Positions 25,751 to 33,151 of a stretch of 64,000 nt of DNA are shown piece after piece; the stretch's first letter is position 1; every line of letters begins with the position of its first letter. The notes beneath the pieces are model-generated. The model did no database searches, was not told where the DNA came from, and saw only the letters and a list, made by a program, of their open reading frames with translations. The DNA lies in assembly GCF_900446695.1 (NCBI RefSeq), contig NZ_UAVP01000007.1, positions 124,001 through 188,000 of the forward strand, given 5' to 3'. Source of the DNA: Capnocytophaga sputigena (GTDB lineage: Bacteria; Bacteroidota; Bacteroidia; Flavobacteriales; Flavobacteriaceae). A program made the position numbers and the translations under genes.

Positions 25751-26725
25751 AGCAATGTATTTCCCATCTCTTTCTTCAACGGTGTACTGGTGTTTTTCGG
25801 GGTAAAGCAATCTGAGTCGTTTCTTCAAATTATCAATGCCAATCCCTGAATTATACAAACTTTCATTCGTAGGGATAATCGTGTTTTCACTTCTAAATAG
25901 TACCTTATTGCCTTCCACTCTCAAACTGAACGACAATTCTGTTGCCTCCGTCGCTGATACCCCGTGCTTAAAAGCGTTTTCTACCAAGCTGATAAACAGC
26001 AAAGGTGCTATGGTGAGTGGGGGTAGTTGCTTCGGGAAATCTACTCGCACCGTAGTTTTATCGGTGAGGCGCAACTGCATTAAGTTGATGTACTGTTGCA
26101 AGAAATCTACTTCCTCTACAAGGCTAATTTGCTTTTGGTCACTGTTTTGCATAAAGTGACGCATCATCTTGCTAAGGCTGTGTACACTCTGTTGTGCCTT
26201 TTGAGGGTCAAAAGCAATAAGCGAATAGATATTGTTCAGCGCATTGAAAAAGAAATGCGGCTGAAGTTGGTATCTCAATTGAGTAAGGTCGGCTTGTAGC
26301 TTCTGAGCTTTTACTTCTTTTTGAGCGATTTCCAAAGAAAAATTGCGTTGTGCATAGCGTATTGCCATTGCAAAAACTACTGGCAATAAATTCGACAGAA
26401 AATCAAAATACATAAAAGCGTGGAAAGGAGGCATCTTGTGTTTACTCTTGTGAAGGGCAAAGTACGAAAAAAGCTCGTATTTGCTGTATGAAATACATAA
26501 AATGAGTGCCACTGCTACCCATATAAAAAGTATATATCGTTTTTTAAACCATAGTTTATCAATAAGCCAATAGAAACTGATGTAGAACAAAAACATCAAA
26601 AAAGGCAATGATATAAGCGAACGGTAAAGCGCCTCCTCAAAGCGTTGATTGCCTTCGGAGATAAAGATAAGGGCAGGCAGAATACAAACCACTGCCCAAG
26701 CAGCTATGTGTGTTAAAAGTTTCAT
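25730..26725 (-). CDS. Orphan LytS-type sensor histidine kinase
   Basis: 331 residues. Four N-terminal transmembrane helices (about 5-130) have no large periplasmic domain, so this kinase probably senses the membrane. The kinase part has LRYQLQPHFFFNALNNIYSL (phospho-acceptor His), LVENAFKHGVS (N box) and SGIGIDNLKKRL. No response regulator is adjacent. It lies downstream of the MacB permease and a 75-residue protein on the same strand, overlapping the latter by 4 bp. Kinases of this class often sit with MacAB-type efflux genes. Its partner may be the LytTR protein at 20090 or another outside the window. Confidence 0.9.
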   Translation of the reverse strand: MKLLTHIAAWAVVCILPALIFISEGNQRFEEALYRSLISLPFLMFLFYISFYWLIDKLWFKKRYILFIWVAVALILCISYSKYELFSYFALHKSKHKMPPFHAFMYFDFLSNLLPVVFAMAIRYAQRNFSLEIAQKEVKAQKLQADLTQLRYQLQPHFFFNALNNIYSLIAFDPQKAQQSVHSLSKMMRHFMQNSDQKQISLVEEVDFLQQYINLMQLRLTDKTTVRVDFPKQLPPLTIAPLLFISLVENAFKHGVSATEATELSFSLRVEGNKVLFRSENTIIPTNESLYNSGIGIDNLKKRLRLLYPEKHQYTVEERDGKYIAQLTIEN

Positions 26726-26949
26726 TCTTTATACTTTGATGTTTTTAAATAACTTTCTGTAAAACTCTTGATGATTTCAGAGGAATAGTCTCCTCCTTTG
26801 GCATAAGAAATACCCATAACTTCTAAAGCTATAGCTTGGCACTGCTCATCATTAATAGTAATGGCTTTACTATCTAATATTTCTCTAACAATAACCATAC
26901 ACTTTTGCAGGTCTTCTGTTGTAGCATAAGGAGGTAAAGTTATTTTCAT
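26722..26949 (-). CDS. Small protein of unknown function, 75 residues
   Basis: A soluble helical protein (EDLQKCMVIVREILDSK, EQCQAIALEVMGISYAKG). I recognise no family. Its stop overlaps the start of the orphan kinase by 4 bp, which implies translational coupling. It follows the permease after 37 bp, with no promoter seen between. Confidence 0.7.
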   Translation of the reverse strand: MKITLPPYATTEDLQKCMVIVREILDSKAITINDEQCQAIALEVMGISYAKGGDYSSEIIKSFTESYLKTSKYKE

Positions 26950-26971
26950 CAGTTCTTATTATTTCTAATTA

Positions 26972-26996
26972 CCTATGTGGCTCGCACTATTCGTAT
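26972..26996. repeat. REP-like element at the permease stop codon
   Basis: CCTATGTGGCTCGCAC followed by TATTCGTAT. It covers the permease stop and resembles 35668-35695 at the ATPase stop. Confidence 0.65.
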
Positions 26997-28207
26997 CTAA
27001 GGGCGCTAATAGGTTCTAACTCGGCTGCTTTGCGGGCAGGATACCAACCGAAGAACACCCCTGTAATGGTACATACTAAGAAGGATATTACGATAGAATA
27101 CAAGGTGATACTCACTGGCCAGCCTATGAACAGCGATACGCCTACAGTAGCTAATAAGCCAATAATTACGCCTAATACACCCCCAATAATGCTAATAAGC
27201 ACCGACTCGATGAGGAACTGCGCCAAAATATCCTTACCCTTAGCCCCAATAGCCATACGCAAGCCTATTTCCTTAGTGCGCTCTTTTACTGATACGTACA
27301 TAATGTTCATAATGCCTATACCGCCCACGATGAGCGAAATGCTGGCAATAGCTACCAATAAAATAGTGAGCATCTCGCTGGTAGAGCTAAATGTACTGAT
27401 GAGTTCTTGTTGCGAAAACACATTGAAATCATTCTCTTGTGCAGCCGAAAGATTATGCGTGCGCTCCAAAATTTTCTTCACTTGGTTTACTGCATTCTCC
27501 GACTGACTTTCATCTATTACAGAAGCCACAATACTCTGCAAGAAAGTTTGCGTCAAAATACGCTTTTGTACTGTAGTATAAGGGGCGATAATCATATCGT
27601 CTTGATCCTGACCAAAGTTGCTCTCACCTTTTTTGGTAAGGATACCAATTACTTTAAAAGGGATATTCTTAAAGCGTATGGTTTGCCCAATAGGGTTTTC
27701 GCCATTAGTGAAGAGGTTCTTAGCCACTGTTTGCCCTATCACGGCTACTTTGGCAAAATTAGTAATCTCATCTTCACCAAACATACTCCCTTCAGCCACA
27801 CTCCATTCGCGTATGGGCAGGTATTCGGTATTCACGCCGTAGATAGAGGTAGGCCAGTTGTTGCCCCCTGCTATACTTTGTCCGTTGCCACTTACTACGG
27901 GCGACACATATTTCAGTAGGCTACCTTCTTTTTTAAGGGCTTCGTAATCCGTCATTTTCAGCGATTGCATATCGCTCATACTCATACGCACCCCGCCCAT
28001 CATACCCGCCCCTGGGCGGATATTGAGCATATTAGTACCCATTTTAGAGATATTCTCCTTGATGCTCTTTTTAGAGCCCTCGCCAATGGCAAGCATCGTT
28101 ATCACTGAGCCCACCCCAATGATGATGCCCAGCATTGTAAGCATAGCCCTTGTTTTGTTAAGCAAAAGGGCACGCCACGCTATTTTAAAAAGGTTTTGTA
28201 TATTCAT
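26987..28207 (-). CDS. MacB-type ABC transporter permease
   Basis: 406 residues from ATG 28207 (MNIQNLFKIAWRALLLNKTR). The MacB layout is clear: an N-terminal helix (TMLGIIIGVGSVITMLAIGE), a periplasmic core domain (about 45-275) and three C-terminal helices with the FtsX-like GGIGIMNIMYVSVKERTKEI segment, ending in the usual ALRYE. It has no ATPase domain; its partner is the separate ATPase at 35686. Together with MacA and TolC it should form a tripartite efflux pump. It lies 7.4 kb away from the rest of that operon. Confidence 0.93.
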   Translation of the reverse strand: MNIQNLFKIAWRALLLNKTRAMLTMLGIIIGVGSVITMLAIGEGSKKSIKENISKMGTNMLNIRPGAGMMGGVRMSMSDMQSLKMTDYEALKKEGSLLKYVSPVVSGNGQSIAGGNNWPTSIYGVNTEYLPIREWSVAEGSMFGEDEITNFAKVAVIGQTVAKNLFTNGENPIGQTIRFKNIPFKVIGILTKKGESNFGQDQDDMIIAPYTTVQKRILTQTFLQSIVASVIDESQSENAVNQVKKILERTHNLSAAQENDFNVFSQQELISTFSSTSEMLTILLVAIASISLIVGGIGIMNIMYVSVKERTKEIGLRMAIGAKGKDILAQFLIESVLISIIGGVLGVIIGLLATVGVSLFIGWPVSITLYSIVISFLVCTITGVFFGWYPARKAAELEPISALRYE

Positions 28208-28212
28208 AATGT

Positions 28213-28252
28213 TAATTAGCAAATTAGAAAATTAGCAGATTAGGGAATTATG
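28213..28252. repeat. 8-bp tandem array overlapping the end of SH3 paralog 1
   Basis: Five units in register: TAATTAGC, AAATTAGA, AAATTAGC, AGATTAGG, GAATTATG. It forms the leader of the permease gene and supplies the stop codon of SH3 paralog 1. Confidence 0.8.
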
Positions 28253-28959
28253 TAAGGCCAAAGAGGTTCTCCTATAATACGGGTTTTGTACTTACCTTTT
28301 ACTATTTGCCAGCACACTTCGTAAGCATTGGCACCATCACCATTGTGTGCAATGATATAAAGGATATCATCTTCCTTATCATAATAAGCAAAATTGTTAG
28401 TGTCCCAAATGCCAATCTCATACAAATCATCATAAGCACTTTTAGGGATAGGTACGTTTTTGCCATTGATAGTTACAGTAATACTCTTGTAATGGTCTTT
28501 AGGTAGGAACTCATCATTATATAGTCCTTGTACCCGTTTTCCATCAATGATATACTCACTATACTCTTTGTGTTTTTTCTTGGTAATCTTGTGTTTAGTT
28601 TTATCAAATGGCTGTCTTGTAAGGGTTACGCTAATGCCTTTACCAGCAATGGTGATACTATTGCCTTGCTCTTTACCTTTGCCAATAGAAGGAAATTCGC
28701 TTATCATCTTTAGGCGACTTTTATGTACATAGCCTTTATCTACAGCAATCCAATTAGGGGGAGTAGGTTCATCTTCCCAAAAATAAACATTCACAAGGGT
28801 ATTTGCAGGTAGTGTGCCTACGATTTTGCTTTTTACATTTTCTTTAGCGCGAATGTTTACATAGCCGTTTTTGTCTTTTACTACGGCATAATCTCCAAAA
28901 AGACCTTGCGCAAAGGCGTTGGTCGTAAGGAGGAAGAATAAAATAAGTAAGTGTTTCAT
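28240..28959 (-). CDS. Secreted SH3-domain protein, paralog 1
   Basis: 239 residues from ATG 28959. A signal peptide (MKHLLILFFLLTTNAFA, then Q) precedes a bacterial SH3 domain (about 22-85: YAVVKDKNGYVNIRAKENVK, KIVGTLPANTLVNVYFW, YVHKSRLK). A C-terminal region of about 150 residues is unlike any family I know and holds conserved blocks (PFDKTKHKITKK, GKNVPIPKSAYDDLYEIG, VCWQIVKGKYKTRI). One of four tandem paralogs. Its last six residues (WPYIIP) are absent from the others and are encoded by the 8-bp array. Function unknown. Confidence 0.85.
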   Translation of the reverse strand: MKHLLILFFLLTTNAFAQGLFGDYAVVKDKNGYVNIRAKENVKSKIVGTLPANTLVNVYFWEDEPTPPNWIAVDKGYVHKSRLKMISEFPSIGKGKEQGNSITIAGKGISVTLTRQPFDKTKHKITKKKHKEYSEYIIDGKRVQGLYNDEFLPKDHYKSITVTINGKNVPIPKSAYDDLYEIGIWDTNNFAYYDKEDDILYIIAHNGDGANAYEVCWQIVKGKYKTRIIGEPLWPYIIP

Positions 28960-29114
28960 ATTCAATAAGTAATTGATAACAAGCTATTTATCAAGTTATT
29001 TGTTGCTTTCCATACTTATATAAGTATCGTTTGAAAGTTTTTTAATAGATTTCAGATGTACTCTCTACCCAATTTGAAACGCTAATAGTAAATGTTGGCA
29101 ATCCTGCTTCTTTT

Positions 29115-29810
29115 TTAAAGTGGTTCTCCCACTATACGGGTTTTATACTCACCTTTTACTATTTGCCAACACACTTTATAAGCATTGGCACCATCACCAT
29201 TGTATGCAATGATATAAAGGATATCGTCTTCCTTATCATAATAAGCAAAATTATTATCCGTATAAAGCCCTATCTCATACAAATCATCATAAGCACTTTT
29301 AGGGATAGGTACGTTTTTGCCATTGATAGTTACAGTAATATTCTTGTAATGGTCTTGAGGTAGTGAATCGTCTCCTCCATATATTTCTTTACCATCAATG
29401 ATTAATTGATCATAACCTCCCAGGTCTTTCTTAGTAATCTTGTGCTTGGTTTTATCAAATGGCTGTTTAATAAGGGTTACGCTGATGCCTTTACCAGTAA
29501 TGGTGATACTATTGCCTTGCTCTTTAGCCCTGCCAATAGATGGAAAGTCTTGTACCTTCTTTAGGCGACTTTTATGTACATAGCCTTTATCTACAGCAAT
29601 CCAATTAGGAGGAGTAGGTTCATCTTCCCAAAAATAAACATTCACAAGGGTATTAGCAGGTAGCGTACCTACAATTTTGCTTTTTACATTTTCTTTGGCG
29701 CGAATGTTTACATAGCCGTCTTTATCTTTTACTACGGCATAATCTCCAAAAGGACCTTGGGCAAAAGCGTTGGTCGTGAGGAGGAAGAATAAAATAAGTA
29801 AGTGTTTCAT
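29115..29810 (-). CDS. Secreted SH3-domain protein, paralog 2
   Basis: 231 residues. The signal peptide and SH3 domain (residues 1-85) are almost identical to paralog 1, including the block PANTLVNVYFWEDEPTPPNW. The middle differs and matches paralog 4 (YDQLIIDGKEIYGGDDSLPQ). The C-terminal blocks are shared by all four. This switch of closest relative along the length points to recombination between copies. It ends GEPL without the extension of paralog 1. Confidence 0.85.
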   Translation of the reverse strand: MKHLLILFFLLTTNAFAQGPFGDYAVVKDKDGYVNIRAKENVKSKIVGTLPANTLVNVYFWEDEPTPPNWIAVDKGYVHKSRLKKVQDFPSIGRAKEQGNSITITGKGISVTLIKQPFDKTKHKITKKDLGGYDQLIIDGKEIYGGDDSLPQDHYKNITVTINGKNVPIPKSAYDDLYEIGLYTDNNFAYYDKEDDILYIIAYNGDGANAYKVCWQIVKGEYKTRIVGEPL

Positions 29811-29900
29811 AAAATTTCTAATTATTTTCTACAATACAAAAATCTACACCACAAAGGAGTATTGTGGTTGTCGGTAATAAGGTCTATTAAATTCATATCA

Positions 29901-30164
29901 CTAACTTTTTAAAATCTCCCGTAAAGTATTAAAAACTTTCAAAGAAAAATCATTTTCATCAATGGCTTCTGGAAGCACTAAGTAGTAATAATATACCTTT
30001 GAAAAAATACAATAAAAATCATTGTAAAAACTATCATAAGGCTCCTGCTCAAACTCAAAGTATTTTGCCCCACAGTTTAGATTAGTTTCCTTTAGTTCCA
30101 AACAAAAACAACCTTCTCCATTGATAAGAGTGTTATAACCTTTCTCGTCGTGTAGGGTAAGCAT
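29901..30164 (-). CDS. Unknown protein, 87 residues, possibly a C-terminal fragment
   Basis: Residues such as GYNTLINGEGCFCLELKETN and YYYYLVLPEAIDENDF look like a beta-rich globular protein. The frame stays open for 12 codons upstream of the ATG (LRGYFFWKNKKM). That stretch reads like real coding sequence, so this may be the tail of a longer decayed gene. No family recognised. It sits between SH3 paralogs 2 and 3, about 144 bp downstream of a 19-bp palindrome. Confidence 0.5.
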   Translation of the reverse strand: MLTLHDEKGYNTLINGEGCFCLELKETNLNCGAKYFEFEQEPYDSFYNDFYCIFSKVYYYYLVLPEAIDENDFSLKVFNTLREILKS

Positions 30165-30307
30165 CTTTTTATTCTTCCAAAAGAAATAACCTCTGAGTTA
30201 TATTTTATTTGTTATAAATGTTACCTAAAGTAATTTTACATTAATTATCTGTGTTTTACAATTTAGAAATCACTAATTTCCAAATCTCAGTTTTGCAATT
30301 CTGAATT

Positions 30308-30326
30308 GTGCGAACAGTGTTCGCAC
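30308..30326. promoter_or_regulatory. Palindrome GTGCGAACAGTGTTCGCAC, copy 1
   Basis: Perfect 9-bp arms around one central base, flanked by AATT and a T run as in the other copies. It lies between SH3 paralog 3 and the 87-residue gene. Confidence 0.75.
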
Positions 30327-30353
30327 TTTTTTAAATTACTACAAACTCTTAAA

Positions 30354-31055
30354 CTACGGTTCTCCGATGATACGGGTTTTATACTCGCCTTTTACTATTT
30401 GCCAGCATACTTCATAAACAAGATACCCATCTCCATTATGTGCAATAATATAAAGTATATCATCTTCCTCATCGTAATACGCAAAATTGTTAGTGTCCCA
30501 AATACCAATCTCATACAAATCATCATAAGCACTTTTAGGGATAGGTACGTTTTTGCCTTTGATAGTTACAGTAATACTCTTGTAATGGTCTTTAGGTAGG
30601 AACTCATCATTATCTAATCCTTGTACCCGTTTCCCGTCAATGATATACTCACTATACTCTTTGTGTTTTTTCTTGGTAATCTTGTGTTTAGTTTTATCAA
30701 AAGGCTGTTTGGTAAGGGTTACACTGATACCTTTACCAGCAATAGTAATACTATTGCCTTGCTCTTTACCTTTGCCAATAGAAGGAAAATCTTCTACTTT
30801 TTTAAGGCGGCTTTTGTGTATATAACCATTTTTTTCATATACCCAATTAGAAGGATTAGGAATATCTTCATTATTTAAAAAATTGTATATGAGTGTATTA
30901 TTAGGCAAAGTGCCTACAATTTTGCTTTTTACGTTTTCTTTAGCGCGAATGTTTACATAACCGTCTTTGTCTTTTACTACGGCATAATCTCCAAAAGGAC
31001 CTTGCGCAAAGGCATTGGTCGTAAGGAGAAAGAGTAAAATAAGTAACTGTTTCAT
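30354..31055 (-). CDS. Secreted SH3-domain protein, paralog 3
   Basis: 233 residues with a signal peptide (MKQLLILLFLLTTNAFA) and an SH3 domain whose second half differs from paralogs 1 and 2 (NNTLIYNFLNNEDIPNPSNW). The middle block (KKHKEYSEYIIDGKRVQGL, then NDEFLPKDHYKSITV) and IGIWDTNNFAYY match paralog 1. The ATG is preceded by a 19-bp palindrome at 31078-31096 instead of a recognisable TAnnTTTG box, so its expression may have been rewired. Function unknown. Confidence 0.85.
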   Translation of the reverse strand: MKQLLILLFLLTTNAFAQGPFGDYAVVKDKDGYVNIRAKENVKSKIVGTLPNNTLIYNFLNNEDIPNPSNWVYEKNGYIHKSRLKKVEDFPSIGKGKEQGNSITIAGKGISVTLTKQPFDKTKHKITKKKHKEYSEYIIDGKRVQGLDNDEFLPKDHYKSITVTIKGKNVPIPKSAYDDLYEIGIWDTNNFAYYDEEDDILYIIAHNGDGYLVYEVCWQIVKGEYKTRIIGEP

Positions 31056-31077
31056 AGCTGTTTTACAATATTAAATT

Positions 31078-31096
31078 GTGCGAACAGTGTTCGCAC
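31078..31096. promoter_or_regulatory. Palindrome GTGCGAACAGTGTTCGCAC, copy 2
   Basis: A perfect palindrome 22 bp upstream of the ATG of SH3 paralog 3, at the broken end of the KilA-N remnant. Confidence 0.75.
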
Positions 31097-31097
31097 T

Positions 31098-31129
31098 TTT
31101 TAATTCCCCCGAATTCGGGGGAATTAAAA
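31098..31129. repeat. 32-bp perfect palindrome centred on GAATTC
   Basis: Arms TTTTAATTCCCCCGAA and TTCGGGGGAATTAAAA with no loop, one base away from the 19-bp palindrome. It lies inside the KilA-N remnant, where it still encodes a plausible FNSPEFGGIK. Confidence 0.8.
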
Positions 31130-31349
31130 TTAGGATTGCTTAATTCCTCCCAAACACCTAAATACTCAATCGTATTCTTATTCGTAAGCCATTTCTCTAT
31201 CAAACGACTTCCCTATTCCTGATTTATAGTCATATCAGTTAAACTTATATAATCAGCTTCATTAATCACTCTGATATTTATTTCAACATCTTGTACTTTA
31301 AGTTTATTATTTGTTGGTGTCATATATTTGGTAATTTTTAGTTACATCA

Positions 31350-32045
31350 TTAAAGTGGTTCTCCGATGATACGGGTTTTATACTCACCTTTTACTATTTG
31401 CCAGCACACTTGGTAAGCTAAACCAGCTTCGCCATTAACTGCATAAATATAAAGTGCTTCAGCTTCCTCATCGTAATATATAAATCTGTTTAAATATCTG
31501 TCATATAAAATTCCATGCAAATCATCATAAGCACTTTTAGGGATAGGTACGTTCTTACCTTTCATAGTTACAGTAATACTTTTGTAATGGTCTTGAGTTA
31601 GTGAACCGGATTCTCCATATATTATTTCTTTACCATCAATGATTAATTGTTCATAACTTCCCTGGCCTTTCTTAGTAATCTTGTGCTTGGTTTTGTCGAA
31701 CTTCTGTTTGGTAATGGTTACTTTTACGTCCTTATCATCAAAGACGAGACTATTGCCTTGCACTTTTCCTTCTATAGCACGAAAGTCAAATATTTTTTTC
31801 AAGCGACTTTGATGCACATACCCTTTATCAACTTCAATCCAGTTAGTAGGGTTAAATTCTTTATCAAAGAAACCATACACAAGTGTATTGTTAGGCAAAG
31901 TGCCTACAATTTTGCTTTTTACGTTTTCTTTAGCGCGAATGTTTACATAGCCGTCTTTGTCTTTTACTACGGCATAATCTCCCAAAGGACCTTGCGCAAA
32001 AGCGTTGGTCGTAAGGAGCAGGAATAAAATAAATAAGTGTTTCAT
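31350..32045 (-). CDS. Secreted SH3-domain protein, paralog 4
   Basis: 231 residues and the most divergent copy. It keeps the signal peptide (MKHLFILFLLLTTNAFA) and the SH3 core GYVNIRAKENVKSKIVGTLP. It differs after that (VYGFFDKEFNPTNW, FDFRAIEGKVQGNSLVFDDK) and in its late region (LHGILYDRYLNRFIYYDEEA). The block SYEQLIIDGKEIIYGESGSL matches paralog 2. It has its own promoter and is the upstream-most member of the four-gene array, so it may be closest to the founder. Function unknown. Confidence 0.85.
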   Translation of the reverse strand: MKHLFILFLLLTTNAFAQGPLGDYAVVKDKDGYVNIRAKENVKSKIVGTLPNNTLVYGFFDKEFNPTNWIEVDKGYVHQSRLKKIFDFRAIEGKVQGNSLVFDDKDVKVTITKQKFDKTKHKITKKGQGSYEQLIIDGKEIIYGESGSLTQDHYKSITVTMKGKNVPIPKSAYDDLHGILYDRYLNRFIYYDEEAEALYIYAVNGEAGLAYQVCWQIVKGEYKTRIIGEPL

Positions 32046-32062
32046 ATAAAGTAATTTTTTTG

Positions 32063-32070
32063 CAAATATA
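32063..32070 (-). promoter_or_regulatory. Promoter of SH3 paralog 4
   Basis: Minus-strand TATATTTG about 18 bp before the ATG. The surrounding 55 bp resemble the promoter region of the SUKH gene (33038-33095). Confidence 0.6.
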
Positions 32071-32136
32071 CTGATTTTTTCAACTTAGTTAAACTATAAA
32101 AGATGAGTTATATTGAGATGTTTTTACAAATACTCT

Positions 32137-33000
32137 CTATTCTTCCTCTGCTGCCCAATCGTAAAAACCGCTTTCTCGCAATTGGGCTTCATACTGCTCA
32201 ATAGTTTGTTCATCGTATTTCTCTCTTTGGATAAACTTTTCCTTTCCAAAATAAATATCCATTGGGTTCAGTCCATAGAGTTGAGCGATGAGAGTTGCTA
32301 AGTTCATACCAGAACAATGCTTGTGAAGCACATAAATCATTAGCCTAAAATCTGTTTCCTCTATTTTCGGAAAAGCCTTTTTGATAAACTGAAGTGATTT
32401 CTCAAACCACACTTTCTCTGGGGCTACTACGTTATTCAGCCATTCGGTATACCACATCTCAAAGGTGAGTTTTTCTCCCTTCTCGTTAAGCTCAGGCGAC
32501 AGTCCGCCATAATCCTGACGACTATCGAGCCATATATAGCCTTTTTCCTTACCATTCACCACCAAAAGATAAGAAGCTCCGTGCCCTATATGGCATATTT
32601 GCAAGCAACCGCTGATGCGCTTTGTATCCATATAGGCTTCCAGCTGCTCTTGGGTGGGGCGTTCACCACCATCCCAATCAATACTATTAAGCCATTCCTC
32701 TTCATTCCAACGCTCGGTGTAAGGGAAAGGCGTAGAGAGGTCTATAGTCCGGTCTTTCCACATCAAATCTTCCGTTGCTTCCTTAAGGGAACGCAATCCG
32801 TAATCGGGACCCACACAGCCATTGGCGATTTGGGTGATAAAAGTACGATAATCTGCAGGGAGAGTGATACGATTTTCTTTCTCTATTTTGGCTACCTTGG
32901 CTTCTTCCAATACGGGGTTCATATATATACCGCCAAATCGTTTTAGCTGAGGAAGTTCTAAGATGATTTGTATTTTCTTTTTGATTTCTTCTATATTCAT
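32137..33000 (-). CDS. SMI1/KNR4 (SUKH) family protein, immunity-like
   Basis: 287 residues from ATG 33000 (MNIEEIKKKIQIILELPQ); a longer in-frame start would translate the 19-bp palindrome. The SUKH pattern is visible: ENRITLPADYRTFITQIANG, GPDYGLRSL, then QICHIGHGASYLLVVNGKEK and GYIWLDSRQDYGG. Family members commonly neutralise polymorphic or contact-dependent toxins in the cytosol. The C-terminal 90 residues form an extra helical part. No toxin gene is visible next to it, so it may be an orphan immunity gene. Confidence 0.85.
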   Translation of the reverse strand: MNIEEIKKKIQIILELPQLKRFGGIYMNPVLEEAKVAKIEKENRITLPADYRTFITQIANGCVGPDYGLRSLKEATEDLMWKDRTIDLSTPFPYTERWNEEEWLNSIDWDGGERPTQEQLEAYMDTKRISGCLQICHIGHGASYLLVVNGKEKGYIWLDSRQDYGGLSPELNEKGEKLTFEMWYTEWLNNVVAPEKVWFEKSLQFIKKAFPKIEETDFRLMIYVLHKHCSGMNLATLIAQLYGLNPMDIYFGKEKFIQREKYDEQTIEQYEAQLRESGFYDWAAEEE

Positions 33001-33012
33001 ATATGTTGAATT

Positions 33013-33031
33013 GTGCGAACACTGTTCGCAC
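33013..33031. promoter_or_regulatory. Palindrome GTGCGAACACTGTTCGCAC, copy 3, at the SUKH start site
   Basis: It lies 7 bp downstream of the -7 box (33039-33046) and 12 bp upstream of the ATG, so it would begin at about +1 of the transcript. That is a typical repressor-operator position. Confidence 0.7.
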
Positions 33032-33038
33032 TTTTCGG

Positions 33039-33046
33039 CAAAGATA
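33039..33046 (-). promoter_or_regulatory. Promoter of the SUKH gene
   Basis: Minus-strand TATCTTTG immediately upstream of the palindrome. Confidence 0.6.
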
Positions 33047-33151
33047 CTGATTTTTCTCAACTTAGCTAAAGTTTTAAAGATGAGTTACGAGAAATGAGTT
33101 GAAGACTATATGTAAAAGACATTAGCTTGAGACTTATTTTTATACTTCATT

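Larger units (their letters stand above)
31063..31323 (-). pseudogene. KilA-N domain gene, broken by a stop codon and truncated
   Basis: From ATG 31323 the frame reads VINEADYISLTDM ... NQE, a TAG stop at 31216-31218, then RLIEKWLTNKNTIEYLGVWE and LSNPNFNSPEFGGIK. That order is the N-terminal half of bacterial KilA-N proteins. These carry a phage-type DNA-binding domain and are common in Bacteroidota accessory regions. The usual continuation is missing: homology ends in a 32-bp palindrome and a 19-bp palindrome. The intact reading on both sides of the stop shows a once-functional gene. Confidence 0.75.

Noticed and set aside
30308-30326. The 19-bp palindromes considered as intrinsic terminators
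   Set aside because: The T run lies on the plus-strand side while all adjacent genes are on the minus strand. Two copies sit in 5' leaders rather than after genes.
30308-33031. GTGCGAACANTGTTCGCAC considered as a LexA (SOS) box
   Set aside because: The half-site GAAC-GTTC spacing is one base short of the known CGAAC-N4-GTTCG form. The neighbouring genes are not SOS genes.
33001-33060. Upstream in-frame extension of the SUKH gene
   Set aside because: It would translate the -7 box and the 19-bp palindrome; ATG 33000 fits the family and lies downstream of the promoter.
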